From assembly GCF_014596725.1 (NCBI RefSeq), contig NZ_JACVEG010000001.1, positions 496,001-560,000 of the forward strand: 64,000 nt of DNA, read 5' to 3'. This DNA is from Vibrio sp. Y2-5. Its GTDB lineage: Bacteria; Pseudomonadota; Gammaproteobacteria; Enterobacterales; Vibrionaceae. The notes below the pieces were generated by a model that saw nothing but the letters and a program-made list of their open reading frames with translations, was not told the origin of the DNA and searched no databases. The translations under genes were made by a program, and so were the position numbers. Positions 1 to 9,579 of this stretch are shown one piece after another. Positions within the stretch are counted from its first letter, which is position 1. The number at the start of each line of letters is the position of its first letter.

Positions 1-300
1 ATAGTACACTGCGATAAGCGCAGCAATACCTACTTGGAACCAGCCTAACCATTCGAATTTAGAATTGATCTTAGCTAGTGTAGATGGCGCTGAACCACGG
101 TGCTTTTGACCCATGCTGAATTCAAGGATCATGAAAGGGATACCCGCAGTAAGCAGTGCGAAGATATATGGAATGAAAAATGCGCCGCCGCCGTTTTCAT
201 AAGCCATGTAAGGGAAACGCCAAATGTTTCCAAGACCGATTGCAGAACCCACTGCAGCTAGGATAAACCCAACACGGGATCCCCATTGTTCTCGCTTCAT
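1..300 (-). CDS. Sodium-dependent transporter, NSS family (5' part only)
   Basis: This is the N-terminal 100 codons of a neurotransmitter:sodium symporter family protein, which imports an amino acid or similar solute with Na+. Residues 10-60 hold the family hallmark of TM1, VGSAIGLGNIWRFPY, followed by a glycine-rich segment and a second hydrophobic helix. The ATG at 298-300 is preceded on the minus strand by AAAGGAG seven bases upstream, so the start is well supported. The gene runs off the left edge of the window, so substrate and length cannot be judged. Upstream lies a 680-base gap with a 12-bp palindrome that may be an operator. Confidence 0.93.
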   Translation of the reverse strand, partial: MKREQWGSRVGFILAAVGSAIGLGNIWRFPYMAYENGGGAFFIPYIFALLTAGIPFMILEFSMGQKHRGSAPSTLAKINSKFEWLGWFQVGIAALIAVYY

Positions 301-981
301 GTTTTACTCCTTTACGACACTCTGAGGTCTGAAGCTTCTCTGCGGCTATCACTGGCGAATATGGTTGTTGTGGATATTTTTAGCGTTCTATAGAACTGCC
401 GAATAAATTATCTATCATCCATGATTCTGTGAAAAGTTAGAATTAAATTTTGTTTGCCTCAAGAAAACCTAGAGTTTTATTCTTTATTATCTGATGTGTG
501 TTTGCGAAATCTGAAATATTCAGCTACGCATGGTATCGAGACTACAGATTTGTTCTGTTAATAGCAATAGATCATAAATGTTAGTTTTCTGTATTTACAT
601 AGTTTTATTGGGCGATAAATTGGTATTAATTTGGTTTAAAGTGTTGCTACTTTATTATTTGTTGGCTTAATTGATGTTTATATGGTGTGTTTGTAATTGA
701 TATCACTATTAAAAACTATAGTGTGTATGACTGAAAAATATACAATCGCCAGTGAATACCTCCACCTTTCACTCTTTATCTAAAATAAGAAGGGGTTAGG
801 TACAGACATCAATAATCAATGGTTAAACAAGTACGTTATTTTGTTTTCTAGTGAATCTGAATACGTGATATGGCGATTGAGTTATTGTGAGGGCAATTGC
901 ATAATTGTATGTGAAAAATCGACAATTCTTGATGGCTCCCTTTACTGATGTTATTAATTTGTTAAGTAAAAGGAGGTCTGT
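301..981. other. 681-bp intergenic region, divergent promoters
   Basis: This AT-rich stretch separates the NSS transporter from ynhF. I find no convincing ORF on either strand. It holds the perfect 12-bp palindrome GTTCTATAGAAC at 385-396, about 90 bases upstream of the transporter start, and a distant inverted pair TCGCCAGTGA (about 350-360 and 746-756). No tRNA or riboswitch fold was recognised by eye. Confidence 0.6.
385..396. promoter_or_regulatory. 12-bp palindrome upstream of NSS transporter, possible operator
   Basis: GTTCTATAGAAC is a perfect palindrome lying 85-96 bases before the transporter start codon, in a position suitable for a repressor or activator. I do not recognise the motif and assign no regulator. 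Confidence 0.3.
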
Positions 982-1071
982 ATGGAACATGATCTAAAGT
1001 TTGCAGTGCTTGCCACTGCCGTTATCTTCACGGTACTTGTCGGTTTTGGATTGATTGCAATAACACACTAA
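982..1071 (+). CDS. ynhF: YnhF-family small membrane protein, 29 aa
   Basis: A 29-residue ORF preceded by a near-perfect Shine-Dalgarno AGGAGG (971-976, five bases before the ATG). The peptide begins MEHDLKFAVLAT, has one hydrophobic helix (about residues 7-25) and ends in ALTH-like residues (IAITH). As I recall E. coli YnhF, it is also 29 aa, begins with a similar M-x-x-DLKF motif and ends in LH, so length, start and end all agree. The role of YnhF is unknown; it is an inner-membrane microprotein. It sits 18 bases ahead of the patatin gene and may be co-transcribed with it. It is too short for ordinary gene callers. Confidence 0.85.
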   Translation: MEHDLKFAVLATAVIFTVLVGFGLIAITH

Positions 1072-1089
1072 CTGATAAGGGTTCTACTT

Positions 1090-2280
1090 ATGCCTAATAG
1101 TGGAACTGTTACTAATCTAGATAACAAAGTCGATGTGATTCGACTATCCAAATTCATCGGCGGTAAAAACGCTCTGGTTGCTCAAGGTGGTGGTCAGAGA
1201 GGAATATTTACCGCTGGTGTTTTAGATGCCTTTAATCTCGCCAACTTCGATCCATTCGATGAATTTTATGGTACCTCTGCTGGTGCACTAAATCTCAGTG
1301 CTTTTCTCTGTCGTCAGCACGGCCTAGGCAAAGCTTTTATCACAGAGTTAACGACCACACCCGAATTTTTCCATCTCTTTAGTTACATTCGTAGAAAGCA
1401 ATATATGGATCTCGACTGGGCGTTAGAAAAAATTTGTGATTTCCCATTTTATATGGATATAGACATGGGACGCAGGGTATTGGGTTCTCGTAAAGCAATG
1501 GCAGCTGTGACATCCTCATTGACATTGAGCGATGAGTACTTCCCTATGTTAGCAAGTAACTGGAAGGATATAATGAGAGCCACATGCGCTATTCCTCGCT
1601 TATATCCAAAAGAAGTCGAGTTGAACAATAGGCTTTATATTGATGGTGGAGTCTCTGCTTCCATCCCCGTTCAGGAGGCTTGGCGTCGTGAAGCCCGTTT
1701 TATTACGGTGATCAGAACAGAAGAAATGGATTCTGAATCAGATTTGTTAATGCAGGATGAAAAACTTCGTCAGGAAGATATTAAATGGTTCAGAGATTCT
1801 TTTAACAGTATTCAAAACCAGTGGCAGAACCGTTTGGGTCAATGGAAGCAAGACTGGAATCGCTTCTTCCAGCAACAAATAGCACGTTCAAAAGAATTGA
1901 AAAATGAGCAAAAACACCTGCAAACGCTTAATGGTGGTCGTTGGTTATTTGGTGCAGACGATATCTATCGATTGAGTCATCTGCTTGGAGATAAATTTGA
2001 TTCAGGGTTAGCAGATATGTTGATGGTGCATTATCAAACTTATTCTTTGACCAGAGAATTCCTGAACTCACCACCCGATGACGTTTTTATCGTGCAAATT
2101 GCACCAAGCAGCCCTCTTAAGTCATCTTCTCTGATGAGCAACAAGGAGGATCTGCTACACGATTATGAACTAGGTGTCGAAGCTGGAAATCGTTTTATCA
2201 ATTTGTTTTCGCAAGCAGGAGAGATAAAAGCGGAACGCATTATTCGTGCAGATTTTAATTCTCTGGAAATTGGCGAATAA
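1090..2280 (+). CDS. YjjU-type patatin-like phospholipase
   Basis: A 396-aa patatin-family protein predicted to hydrolyse acyl ester bonds of lipids with a Ser-Asp dyad. The oxyanion-hole motif GGGQRG is at residues 33-38, the nucleophile elbow GTSAG at 61-65 (Ser63) and the catalytic DGG at 185-187, so all catalytic elements are present. The N-terminal half closely resembles E. coli YjjU (shared GGGQRGIFTAGVLD and GTSAGA-NLSAF patterns). It is about 40 residues longer than YjjU, mostly because of a charged, Gln-rich insert at about residues 215-285 (QNQWQNRLGQWKQDWNRFFQ region) that may be coiled coil. There is no signal peptide, so it is likely cytoplasmic or membrane-peripheral. The stop codon lies inside the left arm of the following terminator. 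Confidence 0.9.
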   Translation: MPNSGTVTNLDNKVDVIRLSKFIGGKNALVAQGGGQRGIFTAGVLDAFNLANFDPFDEFYGTSAGALNLSAFLCRQHGLGKAFITELTTTPEFFHLFSYIRRKQYMDLDWALEKICDFPFYMDIDMGRRVLGSRKAMAAVTSSLTLSDEYFPMLASNWKDIMRATCAIPRLYPKEVELNNRLYIDGGVSASIPVQEAWRREARFITVIRTEEMDSESDLLMQDEKLRQEDIKWFRDSFNSIQNQWQNRLGQWKQDWNRFFQQQIARSKELKNEQKHLQTLNGGRWLFGADDIYRLSHLLGDKFDSGLADMLMVHYQTYSLTREFLNSPPDDVFIVQIAPSSPLKSSSLMSNKEDLLHDYELGVEAGNRFINLFSQAGEIKAERIIRADFNSLEIGE

Positions 2281-2310
2281 CTCACTCTAGAACAAGTAGA
2301 GTGAGTTATT
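2276..2310. terminator. Bidirectional terminator between patatin gene and pykA
   Basis: Perfect 14-bp inverted repeat AATAACTCACTCTA / TAGAGTGAGTTATT with a 7-base loop, placed between two convergent genes. The left arm includes the TAA of the patatin gene. There is no long T-run, so strength is uncertain. Confidence 0.7.
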
Positions 2311-2327
2311 ACGTCAGGGTATACCAG

Positions 2328-3773
2328 TTAGAAGACGGGCAGAATACGCATGCAGTTTGTTGAACCTTCAACTTCCATCACATCACCTTGAGTAATGATA
2401 ACTAAGTCACCAAATTCCAACAGTTTCCTTTCTTTAAGCGATTCCAATGCAGATTGAGCTGCGATGAACCCTTCTTCTTGTTTACTATCGAAATAGTATG
2501 GTGTTACGCCTCTGTATAGCGCGCAACGGTTAAGTGCTCGCTCATTTCGTGACATGGCAAAGATTGGTAACACTGAGTTTAAGCGAGACGTCATTAATGC
2601 TGTGCGTCCCGATTCAGTCAGAGTGACCATGGCTTGCACACCTTCCAAATGGTTGGCCGCATAAATGGTTGACATGGCGATGGTTTCTTCTGAAGTGGCA
2701 AAAGAACGATCGATACGATAGTTCTGCTGATTCGATTCAATGGTTTTTTCCGCACCAATACAGACTTCAGCCATAGCTTTTACTGTTTCAACGGGATATT
2801 TGCCCGCAGCCGTTTCTCCAGATAGCATTACGGCATCAGTACCATCAAGTACCGCATTTGCTACATCCATGACCTCGGCTCGTGTTGGCATAGGGTTAGC
2901 TATCATCGACTCCATCATTTGCGTGGCGGTTATCACTACGCGGTTAAGTGCTTTCGCGCGGTGGATCAGTTTTTTCTGCACACCAACGAGTTCCGGATCG
3001 CCAATTTCGACACCCAGATCGCCACGAGCGACCATGATCACGTCAGATGCCATGATGATATCGTCAATATTTTCATCGTTCGAGACGGTTTCTGCGCGTT
3101 CCACCTTCGCTACCAAGCCTGCTTCTAATCCTGCGTCTCGAGCCAATCGGCGTGCGTAATTCATATCCGCCCCATTGCGAGGGAATGACACTGCAAGGTA
3201 ATCAACTTTGATTTCAGCCGCGAGTAGGATGTCGCGTTTATCTTTCTCGGTCAGTGCATCGGCGGAAAGGCCGCCGCCTTTTTTGTTGATACCTTTGTTA
3301 TTTGATAAAGGGCCACCAATCAGGACTGAGGTGAAAATCTTGTTGTGTTCAACAGACAACACTTGAAGTTGTACTCTGCCGTCATCGAGCAGAAGAATGT
3401 CGTCTCTTTTGACATCATTTGGTAGAGCTTTGTAGTCAATGCCAACAGCATCTTGATCCCCCATACCTGGGGCAAGTTCAGCATCAAGGATAAACCGGTC
3501 ACCTTCATTCAATTGAATTGGTCCGTCTTTGAATGTTGAAACGCGGATTTTAGGGCCTTGTAAATCACCCAAAATGGCGACATGTTTTCCTAGTTTCGCT
3601 GCAATTTCGCGAACTTTTTGTGCTCTCAGTTTGTGGTCTTCCGCAGAGCCGTGCGAGAAGTTCATCCGTACTACGTTTACCCCTGATTTTATGATTTGCT
3701 CTAGTACGTCGTCTTTATCTGTGGACGGGCCGAGTGTGGTAACAATTTTTGTACGTCTTTGACCTGAACTCAT
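2328..3773 (-). CDS. pykA: Pyruvate kinase, PykA type
   Basis: A 481-aa pyruvate kinase converting phosphoenolpyruvate and ADP to pyruvate and ATP in the last step of glycolysis. It aligns along its length with E. coli PykA (480 aa) rather than PykF (470 aa): it begins with the [14 protein letters not shown] pattern and carries [14 protein letters not shown]. The substrate and metal-binding motifs [43 protein letters not shown] and [14 protein letters not shown] are intact. GGAG sits seven bases before the ATG. It is divergent from mlc; a TGAAGCG-containing sequence in its upstream region (around 3829-3840, minus strand) only weakly resembles a Cra box. Confidence 0.97.
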   Translation of the reverse strand: MSSGQRRTKIVTTLGPSTDKDDVLEQIIKSGVNVVRMNFSHGSAEDHKLRAQKVREIAAKLGKHVAILGDLQGPKIRVSTFKDGPIQLNEGDRFILDAELAPGMGDQDAVGIDYKALPNDVKRDDILLLDDGRVQLQVLSVEHNKIFTSVLIGGPLSNNKGINKKGGGLSADALTEKDKRDILLAAEIKVDYLAVSFPRNGADMNYARRLARDAGLEAGLVAKVERAETVSNDENIDDIIMASDVIMVARGDLGVEIGDPELVGVQKKLIHRAKALNRVVITATQMMESMIANPMPTRAEVMDVANAVLDGTDAVMLSGETAAGKYPVETVKAMAEVCIGAEKTIESNQQNYRIDRSFATSEETIAMSTIYAANHLEGVQAMVTLTESGRTALMTSRLNSVLPIFAMSRNERALNRCALYRGVTPYYFDSKQEEGFIAAQSALESLKERKLLEFGDLVIITQGDVMEVEGSTNCMRILPVF

Positions 3774-4109
3774 GGTGATCTCCTACAGTGATCGGGCAGA
3801 TAAGGTATCGAGGATTTTTTAATTATAAGCAACGCTTCATGCTACTTTAGATGATGGTTATAAAATTGTTACATAAGTCTGAGAATTTTGTGGGAATTTG
3901 GCCTTTATGCTCAATGTCTTCCAAATAATTTTGCTTTAAAAAAAAGTTTTCCAAACACTCATTGTGGGACTAGGTAGGTCTGACAATTTGACTGAATACA
4001 CAAAGTTCTGAGTATATACGTGATGCTGGTCACGGGTATTTACCAAAGCCCTTCACAATTACTTCGCAAAGTAAAAAAATTGGCAGGTTGTTGTTTTTTG
4101 GAGCGTACT
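3774..4109. other. 336-bp divergent promoter region pykA / mlc
   Basis: AT-rich region without a credible gene. It contains the CRP-like site at 4019-4034 and an A-tract (3938-3951 area) next to TAATTTTGC that could be part of a NagC/Mlc-type site (AT-rich halves around a GC centre), though that is not convincing. Confidence 0.5.
4019..4034 (+). promoter_or_regulatory. CRP-like binding site upstream of mlc
   Basis: CGTGATGCTGGTCACG contains GTGA-N6-TCAC, the exact core of the CRP consensus (TGTGA-N6-TCACA), with one mismatch in each outer position. It ends 75 bases before the chosen mlc start codon. E. coli mlc is known to be controlled by CRP, which fits. Confidence 0.6.
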
Positions 4110-5327
4110 ATGTACATGGCTCAACCAGGCCATATTGACCACATTAAGCAGGTCAATGCTGGTCGTGTGTATAAATTGATTGACCAAAAGGGTCCGATAT
4201 CTCGTATCGATTTATCGAAAGAGAGCGAACTCGCGCCTGCAAGTATTACTAAAATTACTCGCGAGCTTATTGATGCGCACCTAATTCATGAAACAACGGT
4301 TCAAGAAGCTATCAGTCGTGGTCGTCCTGCCGTCGGTTTGCAAACCAACAATGAAGGTTGGCAGTTTCTTTCGATGCGTCTTGGACGAGGGTATTTAACG
4401 ATCGCACTTCATGAGCTTGGTGGCGAAGTCCTGATTGATACTAAGATTGAAATTCATGAAATCGATCAAGACGACGTTCTTCAGCGCCTTTTATTTGAAA
4501 TCGAAGAGTTTTTCCAAACTTATGCTGACCAACTCGATCGCGTAACGAGCATAGCGATCACCTTGCCGGGTTTAGTTAATTCGGAAAAAGGCATTGTTTT
4601 GCAGATGCCTCACTACAATGTGAATAATCTGGCATTAGGGCCAGAAATTTACAAAGCAACTGGGCTACCCGTATTTGTTGCTAACGACACTCGCGCTTGG
4701 GCTTTGGCTGAAAAGTTATTTGGTCATTCGCAAGACGTTGATAATTCAATTTTGATTTCAATACACCATGGTTTAGGCGCTGGCATCATTCTAGATGGCC
4801 GAGTGCTTCAAGGTCGTAACGGTAATATTGGTGAGCTTGGACATATCCAAATTGATCGAAATGGTAAACGTTGCCACTGTGGTAATATCGGCTGTCTCGA
4901 AACGGTTGCCAGTTCTCAAGCGATTCGAGAGCAAGTCGCAGAGCGCATTGCCAATGGTGAAGCTTCAAGCCTGAGTGAAATTGCAGAAATCACGATCGAA
5001 GATATTTGTTCAGCGGCTGCAGAAGGGGATCCTCTTGCGGTTGAAGTGATTGAGCAACTTGGTGCCTATTTAGGTTCGGCGATTGCTATCGTTATAAACC
5101 TATTTAACCCAGAAAAAATTCTTATTGGTGGGGTTATCAATCAAGCGAAAAGCGTGTTATATCCAGCAATTCAGCAGTGTATCGAACAACAAAGCCTGCC
5201 TGTTTATCATCAAGACTTGAAGCTGGTGGAGTCTCGTTTTTACAAGCAGGCAACGATGCCAGGTGCAGCGCTTGTAAAGCAAGCATTGTATGACGGTTTG
5301 TTACTGATGAAGGTCGTCGAAGGATAA
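4110..5327 (+). CDS. mlc: Mlc, ROK-family glucose-responsive transcriptional repressor
   Basis: A 405-aa ROK-family repressor. In enterobacteria Mlc represses ptsG, ptsHI, manXYZ and malT and is sequestered at the membrane by dephospho-EIICB(Glc). Residues 4-75 form the winged HTH (AQPGHIDHIKQ start, SRIDLSKESELAPASITKI recognition region, GRPAVGL wing). The zinc site CHCGNIGCLE (Cys255, Cys257, Cys262 with His245) is intact. The reading frame is open upstream to 4020, but ATG 4110 has GGAG six bases ahead and matches the start of E. coli Mlc (406 aa), whereas the longer version would encode a basic, unrelated leader across the CRP-like box. NagC is the alternative ROK repressor, but the QPGHIDxIKQxNAG start favours Mlc. 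Confidence 0.93.
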   Translation: MYMAQPGHIDHIKQVNAGRVYKLIDQKGPISRIDLSKESELAPASITKITRELIDAHLIHETTVQEAISRGRPAVGLQTNNEGWQFLSMRLGRGYLTIALHELGGEVLIDTKIEIHEIDQDDVLQRLLFEIEEFFQTYADQLDRVTSIAITLPGLVNSEKGIVLQMPHYNVNNLALGPEIYKATGLPVFVANDTRAWALAEKLFGHSQDVDNSILISIHHGLGAGIILDGRVLQGRNGNIGELGHIQIDRNGKRCHCGNIGCLETVASSQAIREQVAERIANGEASSLSEIAEITIEDICSAAAEGDPLAVEVIEQLGAYLGSAIAIVINLFNPEKILIGGVINQAKSVLYPAIQQCIEQQSLPVYHQDLKLVESRFYKQATMPGAALVKQALYDGLLLMKVVEG

Positions 5328-5413
5328 TTATCACATTACCTTCAGTACTATCATTTACATTTATCCTTTGTAGCTATACTGTTATTGGGTTTTAATAGTT
5401 TGCGGAATTTTCT

Positions 5414-6355
5414 ATGTCAGGTGTTTTAAATTCAGTCGATCAACGTACTAACTTGGTTGGCGAAAACCGACTTGAGTTATTGCTTTTTAGCTTAAACAGC
5501 CGTCAATTGTTTGCTATTAACGTATTTAAGGTTAGAGAAGTCATTAAAGTACCTCATCTAACTAAAATGCCCGGGTCGCATCGCAATATTACTGGGGTTG
5601 CAACACTTCGTGGTGTACCAGTACCGATCATCGACCTGCGCCAGGCGATTGGGTTTCCTCCATCTCGATTAGAAAAGCCAGAACAAAACCTGATTATTAC
5701 GGAATATAACCGCACAACTCAGGGGTTTCTCGTTGGTCAAGTTCGCAACATTGTTAACACTGCATGGACTGAAATTGAGCCGCCACCAAAGTCAGCGGGG
5801 CGTTCAAATTATTTGACTGCAATTACCCATATTAAAGAGCAGGATCAAACCAATATCGTCGAAATTATTGATGTCGAGAAAGTACTTGCAGAGATCATCG
5901 AATACGATGTTTCTATTTCTGAAGAACTGCTTGACCACAATATCTTGGGTGAAATGGTAGGTCGTAATGTTCTGATTGTGGATGACTCTTCAACTGCACG
6001 AAACCAGATTAAAGATACTTTGTCACAGCTTGGTCTTAATATCATTGAGTGTCGTGATGGTCTGGAAGCTTTGAATTTGCTCAAATCTTGGTGTGATGCG
6101 GGTAAAAACATCAACGATGAGCTTTTAATGATGATTACTGACGCTGAAATGCCAGAAATGGACGGCTATCGTTTAACCCATGAAGTTCGCAATGACCCGC
6201 GTATGAAAGATCTATTTATTACTTTGAATACTTCTTTGAGCGGCAGCTTTAACGAAGCTATGGTTCAGAAAGTCGGTTGTAACCGATTTATTTCTAAGTT
6301 CCAACCTGACTTGTTGGTACAGGTGGCTCAAGAACGTCTTCGAGAAGTTTTATAA
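5414..6355 (+). CDS. cheV: CheV, chemotaxis coupling protein (CheW-receiver fusion)
   Basis: A 313-aa cytoplasmic adaptor that links chemoreceptors to CheA and can be phosphorylated. Residues about 15-165 are a CheW domain (ELLLFSLNSRQLFAINVFKVREVI, then RGVPVPIIDLRQAIG) and residues 184-313 a receiver domain with the acidic pocket VDDS (190-191) and phosphoacceptor Asp243 in ITDAEMPEMDGY. The Thr/Ser switch position lies in LNTSLSG. GGA precedes the ATG by eight bases. It stands alone, as Vibrio cheV genes often do; the only other chemotaxis gene in the window is the distant MCP. Confidence 0.95.
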   Translation: MSGVLNSVDQRTNLVGENRLELLLFSLNSRQLFAINVFKVREVIKVPHLTKMPGSHRNITGVATLRGVPVPIIDLRQAIGFPPSRLEKPEQNLIITEYNRTTQGFLVGQVRNIVNTAWTEIEPPPKSAGRSNYLTAITHIKEQDQTNIVEIIDVEKVLAEIIEYDVSISEELLDHNILGEMVGRNVLIVDDSSTARNQIKDTLSQLGLNIIECRDGLEALNLLKSWCDAGKNINDELLMMITDAEMPEMDGYRLTHEVRNDPRMKDLFITLNTSLSGSFNEAMVQKVGCNRFISKFQPDLLVQVAQERLREVL

Positions 6356-6365
6356 GAGTAAAAAG

Positions 6366-6390
6366 GCGCTGAATATTCAGCGCTTTTTTG
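6366..6390 (+). terminator. Rho-independent terminator of cheV
   Basis: Perfect palindrome GCGCTGAATATTCAGCGC followed directly by TTTTTTG, eleven bases after the cheV stop. Confidence 0.9.
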
Positions 6391-6447
6391 TATCCTTTGT
6401 TTGCTACCTTGTTGTTGCTTACAAGTGGAGCTCTTATGCGTTTCGGC

Positions 6448-9400
6448 TTAGTGAAAATCTCTCGATCGGCTTTGTAGCTGTGTTAGGTGATGAGTGATAT
6501 CAATCAGTTTCCCTGCGATCACATGCACCACATTCTCTTCTTTCTCGACAATCCCTTTTACCATTAACACCTTGGCGCTGATATAAGCACTTTTTTGTGC
6601 TCTGGCTGTTGCTTGCCAAACAACAGTATTAATATTTCCGGTATCGTCTTCCAGCGTAAAAAACGTTACGCCAGCGGCAGTACCGGGAGCTTGTCGTCCG
6701 GTGACGACACCTGCGACGGTAACGAGTGACTTATGCGGGAGATTCATCAGGTCTTTATGACGAGTGAATTTGCCCAAAATGCCAGCTTTGTCTAATAAGG
6801 TAATCGGATGCTGGCTGAGAGACAGCCCTAGTGACGCATAATCTTCAATCAGATCTTCCATCGCTGATGGTGAGTGTTGAATCATGCGTTCATCTTCTTG
6901 ATAGTGTTCAAATAACGGCAGGTCAGAAAGAGAATCCATGATCGCCCAGCGAGTGTCATAGCGGTTATTGGTCAAACGATGTAGCGCATTAGCCGAAGCC
7001 AGTGATTCCATATCTTTCTGATTAATTCCGGCACTTTTCAGCTGGTTAACATGTTGAAATCCGCGAGTAGGGCGAGCGCGAAGCAGTTGCTCGCTTCCTG
7101 AGTTGCTTAACCCTTTCACCAGACGCAAACCGAGTTGAATAGCAAAGCCTTGCTGGTGGCGGACGACTTGATGCTCAATAGCCGAATGATTAACGCAAAC
7201 AGGCAAAACCACAATACCGTGTCTTTGAGCATCCTGAATCAGTTGTGATGGACTATAAAATCCCATAGGCAGACTATTGAGCAACGAGACGTAGAACGCT
7301 TCCGGATAGTAGTATTTGAGCCATGCCGAACAATATGCCAAAACAGCAAATGACGCCGAGTGGCTTTCTGGGAAACCGTATTCCCCGAAGCCACAAATCT
7401 GATCGTAGATCCGTTCTGCAAACTCCTTCTCATATCCGCGTGCCAGCATACCGTTGATTAATTTAGGTCTGAATTTATCCAACTCGCCGCTTTTTTTCCA
7501 AGATGCCATAGCACGGCGAAGCTGATCGGCCTCGCCTCCACTGAAGCCCGCTGCGACCATTGCAATTTTTATCACTTGTTCCTGAAAAATGGGTACCCCC
7601 ATTGTGCGCTCCAAAACATCTTTCACTTCTTGAGATGGGAAAGTGGTTTGTTCAATGCCATTACGACGTTTCAGAAACGGGTGCACCATATCTCCTTGAA
7701 TAGGGCCGGGACGCACTATCGCAATTTGAATCACTAAATCGTAATAGGTTCGAGGTTTGAGTCGTGGCAGCATGCTCATTTGCGCGCGCGACTCAATCTG
7801 AAACACCCCCACGGTATCGGCGCGTTGTATCATCCCATATACGTTTTCGTCGTCTTTTAGACGTGTGATGTCAGCAATACTGAGCTTTCGTTGATGGTGG
7901 TGTTCAATCATAGTGAAACATTTACGAATCGCTGTAAGCATACCTAGTGCCAGCACATCGACTTTCATAAGCCCGAGGCTTTCTAAATCGTCTTTATCCC
8001 ACTGAATAATGGTTCGTTCAGGCATGGCTGCGTTTTCGACGGCGATGAGCTCATACAAAGGCCCAGAGGAAATAACAAAGCCACCCACATGTTGTGAGAG
8101 GTGACGAGGGAACGACTGAATTTCGTTAACCAGATCAATAAACAATTGCCCTTTGTGAGACTGCGGTTGTAGCCCTAACTCAATGATCTGGGCTTGCCAG
8201 CCGAGCTTACTGTCTCTGCGGTTAATATTTTTGATAAAGAAATCGAGTTGAGTTTCGCTAATCCCCAACGCTTTCCCCACATCTCGAATGGCGCTTTTTA
8301 AGCGATAAGTTATCACTGTCGCAGCCAATGCGGCCCGCTCTCTTCCATATTTCTGATATAGATATTGAATGACTTCTTCACGTCTCTCGTGTTCAAAATC
8401 GACATCAATATCTGGCGGCTCTTGTCGTTCTTTACTAATAAAGCGTTCAAATAGCACCGCGACTTGGCGAGGGTCGACAGCGGTTATCTCTAAGCAGTAA
8501 CAGACAATAGAGTTAGCGGCAGAGCCTCGGCCTTGATATAGGATGCCTCTGCTTTTGGCGAACATGACAATGTCGTGAATAGTCAGAAAATAGAACGGAT
8601 AATTGAGTTCATCAATCAGAGAGAGTTCTTTATCTATGGTTGCCTGAATATCGTGAGGTACGCCTTCGGGAAAGCGGAGAAGTTTGCCTTTTTCAACCAG
8701 CTGACGCAGATGTTCCATAGGTTTGGCGCCATCTGGAATCAGTTCGCTTGGATACTCGTATTGCAGGTCACTCAGTTTGAAGTGACACAGTTCTGCAATG
8801 CGTACGCTCTCTTCTAACCATTCACTTGGGAATATTTTGGAGAGCTTTGTTTTGCTACGCAGTGCCCGTTCAGTATTACCAATTAGGTGAGCCTGAATGT
8901 GTTCGACACTCTGGTTATGCTTGATGGCCGTCAGAACATGTTGCAGTGGAAGGCGCGTGGCAGTATGCATCAGAACACCGCCACATGCCGTGACGGGCAA
9001 ACTCAGTTGTTGAGCCAGTTCCTGACAGTGCGAAATATAGTGATGATCATTCGCGCCGAGATGACGTTGAACGGCAATCCATAAACGACCTTGATGATAT
9101 TGCTTCAGCCACTTTCCCCAATAGGTGTTGTTGTCTTCATCGGTTGGAAGCCATAGAACAAGGCAGTGTTTTGAGGACATTAAATCCCATTCAGACAACT
9201 GATAGTTGCCTTTTTCACTGCGCCTGCGAGCATTGGTAATGATTCGACACAACTCAGCATAGGCTTGACGGCTTGGGCACAAAAGTACAACTTGGCACTC
9301 TTCATTGAGCCAAAACATACTACCTACAATCTGTTTAATGCCGAGTTTGCGGTCTTTGATGGCAGTATGAGCTCTCACGACGCCAGCGATTGAACACTCG

Positions 9401-9519
9401 TCGGTAATTGCCAGAGCACGATAGCGTAGAAAATCCGCGTGTTGGATAAGCTCTTCAGCATGAGAAGCACCCGTCAGAAATGAGAAATTGCTTTGGCAAA
9501 ATAGTTCAGCGTAAGCCAT
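6448..9519 (-). CDS. dnaE2: Error-prone DNA polymerase DnaE2 (ImuC)
   Basis: A 1023-aa C-family DNA polymerase of the DnaE2/ImuC type, which performs mutagenic translesion synthesis with ImuA and ImuB. The N-terminal PHP domain (about 1-280) begins YAELFCQSNFSFLTGASHAEEL; the palm has PDIDVDFEHERREEV and GRGSAANSIVCYCL; the C terminus carries an OB-fold (GVVTGRQAPGTAAGVTFFTLEDDTG) typical of this family. At about 1020 aa it lacks the tau-binding tail of replicative DnaE. The frame extends to a TTG at 9570, but ATG 9519 gives the family-typical N terminus. It is the third gene of the cassette, 60 bases after imuB. Confidence 0.95.
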   Translation of the reverse strand: MAYAELFCQSNFSFLTGASHAEELIQHADFLRYRALAITDECSIAGVVRAHTAIKDRKLGIKQIVGSMFWLNEECQVVLLCPSRQAYAELCRIITNARRRSEKGNYQLSEWDLMSSKHCLVLWLPTDEDNNTYWGKWLKQYHQGRLWIAVQRHLGANDHHYISHCQELAQQLSLPVTACGGVLMHTATRLPLQHVLTAIKHNQSVEHIQAHLIGNTERALRSKTKLSKIFPSEWLEESVRIAELCHFKLSDLQYEYPSELIPDGAKPMEHLRQLVEKGKLLRFPEGVPHDIQATIDKELSLIDELNYPFYFLTIHDIVMFAKSRGILYQGRGSAANSIVCYCLEITAVDPRQVAVLFERFISKERQEPPDIDVDFEHERREEVIQYLYQKYGRERAALAATVITYRLKSAIRDVGKALGISETQLDFFIKNINRRDSKLGWQAQIIELGLQPQSHKGQLFIDLVNEIQSFPRHLSQHVGGFVISSGPLYELIAVENAAMPERTIIQWDKDDLESLGLMKVDVLALGMLTAIRKCFTMIEHHHQRKLSIADITRLKDDENVYGMIQRADTVGVFQIESRAQMSMLPRLKPRTYYDLVIQIAIVRPGPIQGDMVHPFLKRRNGIEQTTFPSQEVKDVLERTMGVPIFQEQVIKIAMVAAGFSGGEADQLRRAMASWKKSGELDKFRPKLINGMLARGYEKEFAERIYDQICGFGEYGFPESHSASFAVLAYCSAWLKYYYPEAFYVSLLNSLPMGFYSPSQLIQDAQRHGIVVLPVCVNHSAIEHQVVRHQQGFAIQLGLRLVKGLSNSGSEQLLRARPTRGFQHVNQLKSAGINQKDMESLASANALHRLTNNRYDTRWAIMDSLSDLPLFEHYQEDERMIQHSPSAMEDLIEDYASLGLSLSQHPITLLDKAGILGKFTRHKDLMNLPHKSLVTVAGVVTGRQAPGTAAGVTFFTLEDDTGNINTVVWQATARAQKSAYISAKVLMVKGIVEKEENVVHVIAGKLIDITHHLTQLQSRSRDFH

Positions 9520-9579
9520 GTCACTACTCTTATAAAATCGTCTGTTCAAAGAGGCATGTTTGCTAAACAAGCCTGCGTT

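Noticed and set aside
2740..3159. 139-aa plus-strand ORF inside pykA
   Set aside because: Antisense shadow of a clear pyruvate kinase gene, rich in Ser/Ala/Thr as such shadows are.
3829..3842. Cra box upstream of pykA (TGAAGCGTTGC on the minus strand)
   Set aside because: A mismatch in the core TGAAWC and no inverted symmetry; kept only as a remark.
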